Counted from the first letter of the stretch, positions 13,956 to 22,351 are shown. The stretch is DNA of 35,811 bases from Clostridia bacterium (GCA_017465825.1 JAFTVI010000002.1:1-35811), one strand, 5' to 3'. The notes: generated from the letters alone by a model not told the origin. A program made the numbers and translations.

Positions 13956-15321
13956 ATAAATACATCTCCTTTACCGCTGAAGTAAATTCTTGGGGAATAT
14001 TGTTGATTTCATTAAATTCTTTCATCAGAGGTTGCTTTAATATTTCATTTATATCAAAGCTGTTGTTGAATTTTTCTGCAAGATAGGGGAGCTTTTTGTC
14101 CTCATCAAGCAGATTTTTAACACAGACGGCAACCGCGTATTTTATTTCGCTGACCGTTCCTACACATTCAAAGGGCTTTACTGCCGACAAACCTACAAGA
14201 CCGTCAAAATCTGACTCAAGCTCTTTTTTATCAAGCATATTTTCACCGAAAATGCTTTCCAACTTCTCCTGCGGTAAAAATGCCGATAGAATTCCGTAAA
14301 CAAAAAGGCACTTCGGGCAGTTACAGCACCATATATTATTTTTACTGCCTGCATTACAGCTCCTGAAAGAATGAAGATAGCTTTCGTGACGGCAGAATTC
14401 AGCCGCAATCTGCAACTCATTGAAGGGTCGCAACAGGCTGAAATATCTTATATCCGATATGATATTTTTTGAAATATACTCGGAAAAATCTTTTTCAAAC
14501 TCGTAGGATTTTGAATACTGATGATTAATATTACTGCCCTGAATATTGGATTCGTTCGCGCTGGCTTCGTTGGATAAAACGATGTTTTTACTGCCTGTGA
14601 GATATGCACAGTAGAGAGAAAGAAACGCAACGATAGCCGAAAACGGCGTGTGACCGTTCAGAAATCCCTGCTTGTTCAGCTCTAAAAGCTCGGGTGATAT
14701 TTTTCGGTAGGTTTTGATTATATCGTTTTCGCCGTAGCCTGCGGCGGTTACGGTATCTGTTCTCGCCTGCTGTGAATTGACTGTGAAAAACAGGATTTTA
14801 TTGCTAACCTTTTTTACAAGCTCCGCACTGACTGCGGAATCCTTACCGCCGCCGACGGGTACTACTGAAAAACCGGACAAATTCATTTTTTCGCCTGATG
14901 TGTCAATATCCTGCCCTGTACATTCAATTGTCAGAAAGTCATCAAAGCAAGCATCAACCCCGTTGCGGTAGAAAAATTCACCTAAGCCGCCGAAGTAAAG
15001 CTTTTTCCACCAATTGCGGTCATCTTTGTCAAGATTGCCGCACTCAACAATCATTTTCGGACAGCAAGCCGATTTTAAGTAGCTTACCGCCTCAACCATT
15101 CCCAATGAAAAAACCATTTTTCTGCCAACGGCGGAATCAAAGCTGTTGACAAGCTGTAAATTGCGCTTGTCGATTCTTATTTCGGGCTTGAAAGATGTAA
15201 GACCTTCAATTTCAAAATCGTATGAAATATAAATATTGTCGTTATCACTTGTAAGAGAGTAGGATTTGTACCTGAAAACAGGATATTTCTCCCTGAAAAG
15301 TGTATACTTATCGTTTGCCAT
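13933..15321 (-). CDS. murL: UDP-MurNAc-L-Ala-L-Glu epimerase, MurL-like
   Basis: I recognise this 462-residue protein as MurL-like. In Xanthomonas MurL uses ATP to epimerise the terminal L-Glu of UDP-MurNAc-L-Ala-L-Glu to D-Glu, replacing glutamate racemase. Features: an ATP-pyrophosphatase-type loop PVGGGKDSAV at 155-164, then NGHTPFSAIVAFLS (222-235), LSNEASANESN (249-259), HQYSKSYEFE (267-276) and a Cys cluster WCCNCPKCLFV (331-341). No membrane segment, so cytoplasmic. The start is ATG 15321 after GGTGAT; the upstream GTG/ATG codons have no spaced ribosome site. It is the first gene of murL-murD and overlaps murD by 23 bp. Recognition is from memory of motifs and context, not a search. 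Confidence 0.8.
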   Translation of the reverse strand: MANDKYTLFREKYPVFRYKSYSLTSDNDNIYISYDFEIEGLTSFKPEIRIDKRNLQLVNSFDSAVGRKMVFSLGMVEAVSYLKSACCPKMIVECGNLDKDDRNWWKKLYFGGLGEFFYRNGVDACFDDFLTIECTGQDIDTSGEKMNLSGFSVVPVGGGKDSAVSAELVKKVSNKILFFTVNSQQARTDTVTAAGYGENDIIKTYRKISPELLELNKQGFLNGHTPFSAIVAFLSLYCAYLTGSKNIVLSNEASANESNIQGSNINHQYSKSYEFEKDFSEYISKNIISDIRYFSLLRPFNELQIAAEFCRHESYLHSFRSCNAGSKNNIWCCNCPKCLFVYGILSAFLPQEKLESIFGENMLDKKELESDFDGLVGLSAVKPFECVGTVSEIKYAVAVCVKNLLDEDKKLPYLAEKFNNSFDINEILKQPLMKEFNEINNIPQEFTSAVKEMYLYVSTKFN

Positions 15322-15352
15322 AATTATCATCACCACATACTAATCTATTTTA

Positions 15353-15380
15353 ATTATACATTATTTATATCAAAAATCAA
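15353..15380 (-). promoter_or_regulatory. Promoter of murL-murD
   Basis: TTGATT, 16-bp spacer, TATAAT on the minus strand, about 30 bases upstream of the murL start. Confidence 0.65.
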
Positions 15381-15474
15381 GGGAATACATACTAAAAATC
15401 ATTGTATAACTCTGAAAAAAAGCTAAAATTTCGCTTTTTTTCTCTCAATTGTAAAAAAATACTTTATAAAACTC

Positions 15475-15503
15475 TTGACATAAAATAAACATTAATGTAT
15501 AAT
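15475..15503 (+). promoter_or_regulatory. Sigma-A promoter of rpsU
   Basis: TTGACA, 17-bp spacer, TATAAT: a perfect consensus. It gives a leader of about 60 bases before the rpsU start, as expected for a strongly expressed ribosomal protein. Confidence 0.9.
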
Positions 15504-15571
15504 AACCAAAGTATCGTTAGATACATAGATTGATTTTAACCCCTGCGGTAAATGCGGAGGGAGGGAATATA

Positions 15572-15748
15572 ATGAGCCAGATTAAAGTAAAAGAAAATGA
15601 ATCCTTGGACAGCGCGCTCAGACGTTTCAAGCGTCAGACTTCACGTGACGGTATTATTCAGGAAGTTCGTAAAAGAGAGCACTATGAAAAGCCTTCTGTT
15701 GCAAGAAAGAAGAAGTCCGAGGCTGCTCGTAAGCGCAAATTTAAGTAA
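15572..15748 (+). CDS. rpsU: 30S ribosomal protein S21
   Basis: S21 is a small basic protein of the 30S subunit that helps mRNA binding. This 58-residue protein has the family start [19 protein letters not shown] and the basic tail [15 protein letters not shown]. The ATG at 15572 follows a GGAGGGAGGG ribosome site; the in-frame ATG at 15530 lies in the leader. It has a perfect promoter and a strong terminator, so most transcripts should be monocistronic. Confidence 0.97.
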   Translation: MSQIKVKENESLDSALRRFKRQTSRDGIIQEVRKREHYEKPSVARKKKSEAARKRKFK

Positions 15749-15757
15749 GTTTCTTTC

Positions 15758-15792
15758 AAGTGGGTTCTGCAAAGAGCCCGCTTAAATTTTTA
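15758..15792 (+). terminator. Terminator of rpsU
   Basis: An 11-bp stem (two G-U pairs) at 15758-15783 has a GCAA tetraloop and is followed by AAATTTTT. It separates rpsU from the peptidase gene. Confidence 0.85.
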
Positions 15793-15812
15793 TGTCAATT
15801 GGAAGTGACGGT

Positions 15813-16883
15813 ATGAATATCAATTCTCTTATGAGCCATATGCCCGAAAATGCGGATTCCGCATTGATAGTTACTCCCGAAAACCGCCGCTATTTTACGG
15901 ATTTTCCGTCCTCAGACGGTATTCTTGTTGTAACAAGACAGGGAAGTATATTTTTTACGGACAGCAGATACATTGAAGCCGCGCAGAAAACAATAACCTG
16001 CTGTGAGGTTGCAGAGGGCAAAAAGGTATATGAGCAGATACGCGATTTCCTCAATGCCAATAATGTCAAAAATATTGCCGTTGAACAGTCGGGTATAACT
16101 CTTGCACAGTTTGAAAACCTAAAGAAGAATGAGAATTTAAAAGCCTTTGAGCTTTTGAGTGATAATTCGCTGGATAAGGCAATCAGCGCATTAAGACAGG
16201 TAAAATCTGCCGATGAAGCTGAAAGAATAAAAGCGGCACAAAGAATTGCCGAAAAAGCCTTTGAGCATATTCTGGACTTTATTAAAGTGGGCAGAACTGA
16301 GCGGGAAATTCAGCTTGAGCTTGATTTCTTTATGCTCAGGAACGGAGCGGAAGCGTTATCCTTTGATACCATTGCAGTCAGCGGTGTGAATTCTTCAATG
16401 CCGCACGGCGTTCCGTCCGATAAAAGAATTGAAAACGGCGATTTTATTACAATGGATTTCGGTGCTGTTGTTGACGGCTATCACAGCGATATGACGAGAA
16501 CCGTCGCGGTGGGATTTGTTACCGATAAACAGCGTGAGGTCTACGAAACCGTACTTTATGCTCAGGAGAACGCTCTTTCCGTGCTCAGAGCAGGCGTTGC
16601 CTGTGCAGATGCGGATAAGGCGGCAAGGGATGTTATTGCATCGAAGGGCTACGGGGAATTTTTCGGTCACGGCACGGGTCACGGTGTCGGAATCGAGATT
16701 CACGAAAAACCAAATCTGTCACCGAGGTCGGATGCCACACTTCAAATCGGCAATGTTGTCACCGTTGAACCGGGCATTTATCTGCCGTCAGAATTCGGTG
16801 TCCGCATTGAGGATATGGCTTTAATCACCGAAAACGGATATGAAAATCTTACAAAAGCTGAAAAATCTCTTATCATACTTTGA
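15813..16883 (+). CDS. pepP: Xaa-Pro aminopeptidase (M24B family)
   Basis: This metallopeptidase removes N-terminal residues next to proline (or cleaves X-Pro dipeptides). The N-terminal creatinase-like domain starts around VTPENRRYFTDFPSSDG. The C-terminal pita-bread domain carries the five metal ligands: MDFGAVVDGYHSDMTRT (two Asp), GHGTGHGVGIEIHE (His), VTVEPGIYLP (Glu) and GVRIEDM (Glu). It is 356 residues from ATG 15813 after GGAAGTG; an ATG at 15792 lacks a ribosome site and sits in the terminator's T-run. The same neighbourhood, pepP followed by efp, is common in Firmicutes. PepP and PepQ are hard to separate by eye. Confidence 0.92.
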   Translation: MNINSLMSHMPENADSALIVTPENRRYFTDFPSSDGILVVTRQGSIFFTDSRYIEAAQKTITCCEVAEGKKVYEQIRDFLNANNVKNIAVEQSGITLAQFENLKKNENLKAFELLSDNSLDKAISALRQVKSADEAERIKAAQRIAEKAFEHILDFIKVGRTEREIQLELDFFMLRNGAEALSFDTIAVSGVNSSMPHGVPSDKRIENGDFITMDFGAVVDGYHSDMTRTVAVGFVTDKQREVYETVLYAQENALSVLRAGVACADADKAARDVIASKGYGEFFGHGTGHGVGIEIHEKPNLSPRSDATLQIGNVVTVEPGIYLPSEFGVRIEDMALITENGYENLTKAEKSLIIL

Positions 16884-16900
16884 TTTATTGCAAAAAAGAC

Positions 16901-16929
16901 TTGAAAAACATAACAAAATATACTATTAT
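16901..16929 (+). promoter_or_regulatory. Promoter of efp
   Basis: TTGAAA, 17-bp spacer, TATTAT, about 45 bases upstream of the efp start. Confidence 0.6.
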
Positions 16930-16976
16930 TTAATAGTAAATAATTTTATACACTTATACACACGGAGGAAAAAAAT

Positions 16977-17534
16977 ATGATTTCTGCAGGCGATTTCAGA
17001 AACGGCGTTACATTTGAAGAGGACGGCAACGTTCTTCAGGTCGTTGAATTCCAGCACGTTAAACCCGGTAAAGGCGCAGCTTTTGTCCGCACAAAGACAA
17101 AGAACATTATCACAGGCGCTGTTGTAGAAAAGAGCTATAACCCCACAGCAAAGTTCCCCACAGCTTTCATCGAGAGAAAGGAAATGGAGTATTCATACAA
17201 CGACGGCGGTCTTTACTACTTTATGGACCCCGAAACATACGATATGCTTCCCATCAATGAGTCCGACCTCAGCGACAACTTCAAGTTCGTTAAGGAGAAT
17301 ATGGTTTGCCGTATTCTTTCATACAAGGGCAAGGTATTCGGCGTTGAGCCTCCCAACTTTGTTGAGCTTCAGGTTGTTAAGACAGACCCCGGCTTCAAGG
17401 GTGACACTGCTACAAACACTCTCAAGCCCGCTACACTTGAAACAGGAGTTGAAATCAAAGTACCTCTTTTCATTGACGAGGGCGAAATGATTCAGGTTGA
17501 CACCCGTACAGGAGAGTATATGTCAAGAGCATAA
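16977..17534 (+). CDS. efp: Translation elongation factor P
   Basis: EF-P relieves ribosome stalling at proline runs. This 185-residue protein has the three-domain layout: [14 protein letters not shown] at the start, the tip loop [10 protein letters not shown] with Lys32 at the position that carries the activating modification in many species, and the C-terminal signature region [19 protein letters not shown] ending TGEYMSRA. The ATG follows a GGAGGAAAAA site. No modification genes (epmA, ymfI) are in the window. Confidence 0.98.
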   Translation: MISAGDFRNGVTFEEDGNVLQVVEFQHVKPGKGAAFVRTKTKNIITGAVVEKSYNPTAKFPTAFIERKEMEYSYNDGGLYYFMDPETYDMLPINESDLSDNFKFVKENMVCRILSYKGKVFGVEPPNFVELQVVKTDPGFKGDTATNTLKPATLETGVEIKVPLFIDEGEMIQVDTRTGEYMSRA

Positions 17535-17577
17535 TTATTATGTTTTTGCATATAAAATAAATCGAGGAGGTTATTTT

Positions 17578-18048
17578 ATGATGACTATAACTGAAAAAGC
17601 AGCATACCTTAAAGGTCTTGTTGAAGGTTCAGACCTTGATCAGGATAAAAAGGTTACAAAAATAATCAATGCTATTGTAGACGTTATTGACGAGCTTGCT
17701 CTTTCCGTTGCAGATGCAGAGGATGATATTGCGGCTGTTTATGATGCTCTTGAAGAAATGGACGAACATATCGACGCAGTAGACTCTGACCTTGCAGACG
17801 TTGAAGAGATTCTTTATGAAGAAGATGAAGATGATTTCTGTGACGGCTTCTGCGATGATTGTGACGATTGCTGTGATGAGTTCGATGATGACGAAGATTA
17901 CGAGGATGTTTACGAAGTTGAGTGCCCCGAATGCGGCAAGCCCTTCTGCTTCGATGAATCTGCTTTTGAAACAGAAGAACCCCTCACCTGCCCCGAATGC
18001 GGTTACGTAATCGAGGAAATCGAAATCGAGGACGAAGACGAGGATTAA
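17578..18048 (+). CDS. Acidic coiled-coil/zinc-ribbon protein, CD1247 N-terminal-domain type
   Basis: This 156-residue cytoplasmic protein has two parts. Residues 1-80 are helical (TITEKAAYLKGLVEGSDLD, then heptad-like VVDELALSVADAEDDI). Residues about 80-156 are extremely acidic and Cys-rich, with clusters such as CDGFCDDCDDCCDEF followed by a zinc ribbon CPECG (116-120) and CPECG (138-142). It matches, as far as I recall, the Clostridial family with a CD1247 N-terminal domain. The ATG at 17578 has GAGGAGG 7 bases upstream. It lies 43 bases after efp and likely shares its transcript, which hints at a link to translation. Function unknown. Confidence 0.8.
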   Translation: MMTITEKAAYLKGLVEGSDLDQDKKVTKIINAIVDVIDELALSVADAEDDIAAVYDALEEMDEHIDAVDSDLADVEEILYEEDEDDFCDGFCDDCDDCCDEFDDDEDYEDVYEVECPECGKPFCFDESAFETEEPLTCPECGYVIEEIEIEDEDED

Positions 18049-18065
18049 TCTTCATAAACAAAATT

Positions 18066-18097
18066 AAGGAGCTGTAAAAAATATAGCTCCTTTTTTT
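18066..18097 (+). terminator. Terminator of the efp transcript
   Basis: AAGGAGCT and AGCTCCTT arms with an 11-base A-rich loop, followed by a T-run. Confidence 0.88.
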
Positions 18098-18149
18098 GTT
18101 TTTTAAGTGTTACAAAAAAAGTGTTACATTGTTATTTACAATAAAAGGC

Positions 18150-18166
18150 ATATGTACAGTACATAT
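18150..18166. promoter_or_regulatory. Palindrome upstream of the secreted protease gene
   Basis: A 17-bp perfect palindrome (ATATGTAC-A-GTACATAT) lies 22 bp before a TATAAT box at 18189-18194, overlapping where a -35 box would sit. It is a candidate operator. A tandem pair of AAGTGTTACA (18105-18114, 18119-18128; 14-bp period) lies just upstream and may be a second site. Confidence 0.45.
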
Positions 18167-18302
18167 TAATTTACTTGTGTGTTTTGGTTATAATTTAAAC
18201 AGAATCGATATTAGGGGTGATTCCAATGTTTTTTAATATTTTTAGTCGAAAATTTTAAAACTTTTTAGTATATGTTTAAAATATAAAAAAGGTGGTAGTA
18301 TA

Positions 18303-19379
18303 ATGAAAAATAAATCAATAAAAAGATTATTATGTTTATTGTTATCTGTGATTATTATGTTTAGTTTTAATGTTACTATTTGTGCAGAAAGCATATTAAA
18401 TTCAGACGAAAATAAAATTATTTCAGTTTTGCAAAACACAGAATATATAAAAGATGATATCGGCTTAACAAATATCGATTTCTGTGAATTATATATAAGT
18501 GAACCTATAAATACATATGAGTTCGCAGATTCAGGGTTTGTATTTTTGCGAAATGCATATCCATTGCTTATTGATAACTGTGTAGTTGCTTTTGCATTGG
18601 AATCAGGAAACGGAGTTGAAAAAACTTTTCAAATTTCAACAGCTTTTGTCGAAAAAATAAATACAATTGAATTTGGGACTCCGTTGGCTATAGTATATGA
18701 CAACGAAGGTGCTTATATTTTTTACAACGATTGTTTTTCTTTGTTGGGATTACATTCAACAAAAATTGACAACAGGTTAAATATAAATAATTTTGATTTA
18801 GACAAGATTGATAGAGATAAATTAGATTTAGTTGCAATCACAAACGGTAAACACTTGAATTATACATATGCTTTATCATCAAGAGTAGAAATATATTATG
18901 AGTGTGATGTTGATTTTGTGAGCCAAAATCCACCCTCAAATTTATGTTGGGCAGCAAGTTGTGCAATGATAATAAACAGTGTACGAGGCTATCACTATAC
19001 CGCAGCACAAATTGCAAGACGTCATTATGGAACTTCGTATGATTTTGGACTTCCTGCGGGAGATGAAATTAGTGTTCTTGCAGATTTTTCTGTTGTATAT
19101 ACTTATAGAGGTATAAAACCAAGTGATGGAATAATGTTACATAATATAAGATATGGATGGCCTATTTTTGCACAATTTCTGACTGATAATGGTAACGGGC
19201 ATGCAGTTGTGATTTATGGAATTAACACAATAGGTGGATATTTATATATAAAGGATCCTGAATTTGGTTCTTGTACTGCTACATATAATACTACTGACGG
19301 CTATCATTATATAAGCAATTATTCAGGTGTTGAATTGACTTTTAATTACGGAACATGTCATTATTGGACGGCGGGGTAA
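18303..19379 (+). CDS. Secreted papain-fold (C39-like) cysteine protease
   Basis: This 358-residue exported protein has a signal peptide (IKRLLCLLLSVIIMFSFNVTICAES, residues 6-30), a pro-region (about 30-200) without recognised motifs, and a C-terminal papain-like domain. The catalytic set is visible: Gln208 in VSQNPPSNLCWAAS, Cys215, His300 in NGHAVVIYGI, and Asp318 in IKDPEFG. The pattern resembles the C39/papain-like family of Firmicutes surface proteases. Codon use is strongly AT-rich (TTA, ATA, AAT dominate) compared with neighbours, suggesting recent transfer. The ATG follows AAGGTGG. It is linked by 4 bases to the next gene. The substrate is unknown. Confidence 0.8.
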   Translation: MKNKSIKRLLCLLLSVIIMFSFNVTICAESILNSDENKIISVLQNTEYIKDDIGLTNIDFCELYISEPINTYEFADSGFVFLRNAYPLLIDNCVVAFALESGNGVEKTFQISTAFVEKINTIEFGTPLAIVYDNEGAYIFYNDCFSLLGLHSTKIDNRLNINNFDLDKIDRDKLDLVAITNGKHLNYTYALSSRVEIYYECDVDFVSQNPPSNLCWAASCAMIINSVRGYHYTAAQIARRHYGTSYDFGLPAGDEISVLADFSVVYTYRGIKPSDGIMLHNIRYGWPIFAQFLTDNGNGHAVVIYGINTIGGYLYIKDPEFGSCTATYNTTDGYHYISNYSGVELTFNYGTCHYWTAG

Positions 19380-19383
19380 TATT

Positions 19384-19839
19384 ATGAATAAAAAGAAAAT
19401 TACTGCTATAATCGTTATTATTTTCTTTGTTGCATTGTCAGCAGTTATCGGATTTATGCTTATTGATCGCCCCGCTTTTACTGATATTCAAAAGGATGAA
19501 ATATCATCTGTTTCATATCACATATATTATTATGAAAACAACGAACCCGTATATCTTCCTTTGCCCGAAGAAAATCTTGATGAACTTCTGGAACTGATGC
19601 AGAATATTAGAATCAGAGGTTTAGGTACAGACGAGTCTGGCAAATATGTCGGCGAAATACCGTTTATGTTTGTAGTACAGATGAAAGACGGAAAACAGAT
19701 TGAATTCGCAGCAAGCAATCCTCATATGAAAATAAACGGCAAATATTACAGTACAGAATACGAACCGGCGGATGCACTTGCTGAGTTCTGGCGTGAAAAA
19801 GCTATTGAAGGTAGAAAAGAATACGGACTCGATAATTAA
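19384..19839 (+). CDS. Membrane-anchored hypothetical protein, partner of the protease
   Basis: This 151-residue protein has one N-terminal membrane segment (about residues 6-27, ITAIIVIIFFVALSAVIGFML) and an external domain of about 120 residues, including YHIYYYENNEPVYLPLPEEN and a second part FMFVVQMKDGKQIEFAASN. I do not recognise a family. It starts 4 bases after the protease gene ends, so the two are translated together. A role as anchor, chaperone or inhibitor of the protease is a reasonable guess only. Its base composition is closer to the neighbours than the protease's. Confidence 0.7.
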   Translation: MNKKKITAIIVIIFFVALSAVIGFMLIDRPAFTDIQKDEISSVSYHIYYYENNEPVYLPLPEENLDELLELMQNIRIRGLGTDESGKYVGEIPFMFVVQMKDGKQIEFAASNPHMKINGKYYSTEYEPADALAEFWREKAIEGRKEYGLDN

Positions 19840-19910
19840 ATTTATTGTTAGTAATGTAAAAAAATGAAAACCTTGAGCTTTTATCCGAAAAAGAAAAAGT
19901 TATGAACAAT

Positions 19911-19955
19911 AAAAAACTGCCCGATAGTAAGCTTTATCAGGGCAGTTTCATATTT
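19911..19955 (+). terminator. Terminator of the protease transcript
   Basis: AAACTGCCC and GGGCAGTTT arms (19914-19922, 19940-19948), extended by GATA/TATC, are followed by CATATTTTATT. The rest of the 19840-20176 gap holds the repeat at 20055-20176 and a small GACTGC-GAGA-GCAGTC hairpin near 20005-20022; no gene is visible. Confidence 0.75.
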
Positions 19956-20054
19956 TATTCTGTTATTTTGACGAACCCGAATTTAAGATAGGTTTTTATC
20001 ATTACTCCGAAGACTGCGAGAGCAGTCCTTAATTTTTTTCGGCAAATGCCGATA

Positions 20055-20176
20055 AAATGAGTAAGTAGCAATTAGCAATGAGTAATTGTGGAAAGGGCGT
20101 TGCCCTTTGACTCATTTTATATAATTCAAGCCCGCATGGCTTCCTCAATTTCTCATTTCTCATTGCTCATTACATT
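20055..20176. repeat. Arms-plus-hairpins repeat next to yitT
   Basis: Imperfect inverted arms of AGCAATGAGTAATT type enclose AAAGGGC-GTT-GCCCTTT (20092-20108) and AAGCCCGCATGGCTTCCTC. It has the same architecture as the repeats at 12547-12664 and 25884-26050, with different arm sequence. A small hairpin CGGCAAATGCCG at 20039-20050 precedes it. It ends at the stop codon of yitT. Confidence 0.7.
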
Positions 20177-21067
20177 TCAGTTTTGGTTTGCTGTGTATAC
20201 ATCTGCTACTTCGCAAATGGAAATGTATGCAGAGCGGTCAATATTGTGGACGATATCCTTCATTTTGCCTATCTGGAATCTGTTGAGGATAATATATACA
20301 ACGCTTTTTTCAGCATTTGAGTAGTAGCCTTTTGCCTTTGTTATGGTCATTCCGCATTCAAAGCTTTCCGATAGCGCCGCACAGACTTCGTCGGGTTTGT
20401 TGGTTACAATTTGCGCGCCTTTTGAGCGGTCAAGACCTTCAACGATAAAGTCAACGGTTTTTAACGCCGCACCGTAAGTGACTATGGAATAGAGCGGCAG
20501 AATCCAGCTGTTGAATACAAATCCGCATACAATATAAAGCGCAACGTTATATATCATAACAAATGTGCCGACTGTGATTCCCAGTTTTTTTGCAAATATT
20601 ACGGCAAGAACTTCAATGCCGTCCATTGCTCCGCCATACCTGATTGCAAGACCGCTGCCTACACCTGAAATCATACCGCCGAAAAGGGCGCATAAAAGCA
20701 GATCCGAGCCTGCAAGCGGTGAAACAATGCTTACGTCAATGGGCAGAACATCCGTTATCAGCCAGGAACAAACGGAATATATCGTTACGGTAAAAATAGC
20801 GTATATGGTAAATGACAGTCCCTGTTTTTTCAGTCCGTAGAGAAACAGAGGAATGTTGAGTATCAGCAAAAATATTGAAAGTGTCAGCCATTCGGGTGTA
20901 ATCTGCGCAAGCAGCATTGATGTACCTGAAATTCCGCTGTCGTACAGCTTTACGGGATAGAGAAACAGGGTGACACCTATCGCGTTAATGATACCTGCAA
21001 TTATAAGAAATATAAAATTTTTGATTTTCAGTTTTTTGAGTTCAGCTATGATGTCTGATTTTTTCAT
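20177..21067 (-). CDS. YitT family membrane protein
   Basis: This 296-residue integral membrane protein has five to six hydrophobic segments in residues about 18-205 (for example NFIFLIIAGIINAIGVTLFL, the conserved GISGTSMLL loop, and RYGGAMDGIEVLAVIFAKK). A C-terminal soluble DUF2179 domain of about 80 residues follows (GAQIVTNKPDEVCAAL, ECGMTITKAKGYYSNAEKSVVYIILNR). The family is widespread in Firmicutes; its transport substrate is not established. The ATG follows AAGGAG. It has no close operon partners; repeats lie on both sides. Confidence 0.92.
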   Translation of the reverse strand: MKKSDIIAELKKLKIKNFIFLIIAGIINAIGVTLFLYPVKLYDSGISGTSMLLAQITPEWLTLSIFLLILNIPLFLYGLKKQGLSFTIYAIFTVTIYSVCSWLITDVLPIDVSIVSPLAGSDLLLCALFGGMISGVGSGLAIRYGGAMDGIEVLAVIFAKKLGITVGTFVMIYNVALYIVCGFVFNSWILPLYSIVTYGAALKTVDFIVEGLDRSKGAQIVTNKPDEVCAALSESFECGMTITKAKGYYSNAEKSVVYIILNRFQIGKMKDIVHNIDRSAYISICEVADVYTANQN

Positions 21068-21103
21068 TTTTACTCCTTCCGTAGAATGTAATTATTCGAT
21101 AAT

Positions 21104-21274
21104 GCGATATGTTGCTGACGCAACACGATATATTTGCTATGCAAATTCGATATATTTTCGCTTCGCTCAAATACGATATGATATAAATCCACGTGCCGAC
21201 AGGCACATATCGTATACGAATGTATATATCGCACCGTCAGGTATATCGCAAATCCGTTTACGGATTTATATCGC
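21104..21274. repeat. Hairpin-chain repeat, copy 2 (inverted relative to copy 1)
   Basis: Mini-hairpins joined by ATATCG-type linkers: GTTGC-TGAC-GCAAC (21111-21124), ATTTGC-TAT-GCAAAT (21132-21146), GTGCC-GACA-GGCAC (21193-21206), CGTATACG (21211-21218), ACC-GTCA-GGT (21233-21242) and AAATCCG-TTTA-CGGATTT (21250-21266). It aligns over its whole length with the reverse complement of about 30-198. One module is replaced by a different hairpin, and some loops differ while stems match. Confidence 0.88.
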
Positions 21275-21307
21275 TGACAACAATTTTCCGTAGGTAAATT
21301 GTTGTCA
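21275..21307. repeat. Hairpin overlapping the trpS stop codon
   Basis: Perfect 12-bp arms TGACAACAATTT and AAATTGTTGTCA (21275-21286, 21296-21307) enclose a 9-base loop. The trpS stop codon (21305-21307, minus strand) is the first triplet of the hairpin. There is no T-run, so it is not a standard terminator; it continues into the hairpin-chain repeat. Confidence 0.75.
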
Positions 21308-22309
21308 ATATTGCCAGAAGCCAACCTTTTTCATACACTTTCTGACTGTTCTGTCGGCAATACGGCTTGCTTTTTCTGCGCCGTTTCTTGCACATTCTTC
21401 AAGGTATGCCTTGTCTTTAATCAGCTTTGCGTATTCTGTCTGCAAAGGTCTTAATTCTTCAACAACAGCCTCTGCAACAGCAGCCTTGAAGTCGCCGTAG
21501 CCCTTGCCCTCGAATTCGGCGGTGATTTCATCAAAGCTCTTGCCTGTGCAGGCGGAATATATCTCCATAAGGTTGGAAACGCCGGGTTTATCCTCGCTGT
21601 AATATACTCTTGCTTCGGAGTCTGTAACCGCGCTCTTGATTTTCTTTACGATTGCGTTGGGGTCTTCGGTAACAAGAATAAATGACTTCTGATTTGTGTC
21701 GGATTTGCTCATTTTCTTTGCAGGCTCCTGAAGTGACATTACCCTTGCGCCTGCTTTTCCGATGAATGGCTCGGGAACTTTGAAGAAATCACCGTAAAGA
21801 CCGTTGAAACGGTTGGCAATATCTCTTGTCAGTTCAAGATGCTGTTTCTGGTCCGCACCGATGGGCACGTAGTCTGCGTTATAGAGAAGAATATCCGCCG
21901 CCATAAGGGTGGGGTAGGTGAACAGACCTAAGTTTACGTTGTCTGCGTGCTTTGCGGATTTATCCTTGAACTGTGTCATTCTTGATGCCTCACCGAACTG
22001 AGTGTAGCAGTCAAGAATCCAGCCCAGCTGTGCGTGAGCGGGCACGTGGCTCTGGCAGAAGATTATATTTTTTTCGGGATCAAGACCCATAGCAAGAAGA
22101 ATTGCAAACAGGTCGATTGTTCTCTTTTTTAAGTCGGCAGGAGCCGTTCTTACGGTGATTGAGTGAAGGTCAGCCGCACCGAAAAGACAGGCGTACTCCT
22201 GTGACATCGCTTTCCAGTTTTTGAATGCACCTAAATAGTTGCCGAGAGTGGGCGTACCCGTGGGCTGTATAAGGCTTAATACTACCTTTTTCTGTTCGTT
22301 GTTTTCCAT
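21305..22309 (-). CDS. trpS: Tryptophan--tRNA ligase
   Basis: This class I aminoacyl-tRNA synthetase charges tRNA-Trp. The HIGH-type motif is PTGTPTLGNYLGAF near residue 16; the ATP loop is KMSKSD. Other family blocks: ADLHSIT, QSHVPAHAQLGWILDC, and TYPTLMAADILLYNADYVPIGADQKQHLELTRDIANRFN. Its 334 residues are typical of the bacterial enzyme. ATG 22309 is preferred over one 9 bases upstream because AGGATG is correctly spaced for it. It lies 42 bases after an aminotransferase gene on the same strand; no T-box leader lies directly upstream. Confidence 0.97.
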   Translation of the reverse strand: MENNEQKKVVLSLIQPTGTPTLGNYLGAFKNWKAMSQEYACLFGAADLHSITVRTAPADLKKRTIDLFAILLAMGLDPEKNIIFCQSHVPAHAQLGWILDCYTQFGEASRMTQFKDKSAKHADNVNLGLFTYPTLMAADILLYNADYVPIGADQKQHLELTRDIANRFNGLYGDFFKVPEPFIGKAGARVMSLQEPAKKMSKSDTNQKSFILVTEDPNAIVKKIKSAVTDSEARVYYSEDKPGVSNLMEIYSACTGKSFDEITAEFEGKGYGDFKAAVAEAVVEELRPLQTEYAKLIKDKAYLEECARNGAEKASRIADRTVRKCMKKVGFWQY

Positions 22310-22351
22310 ATATATCATCCTTTTTTTGTTGCGATAAACAATAATGAATTA

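Noticed and set aside
22310-22351. T-box leader for trpS
   Set aside because: Only 42 bases separate trpS from the upstream aminotransferase gene; this is too short, and no T-box sequence is visible.
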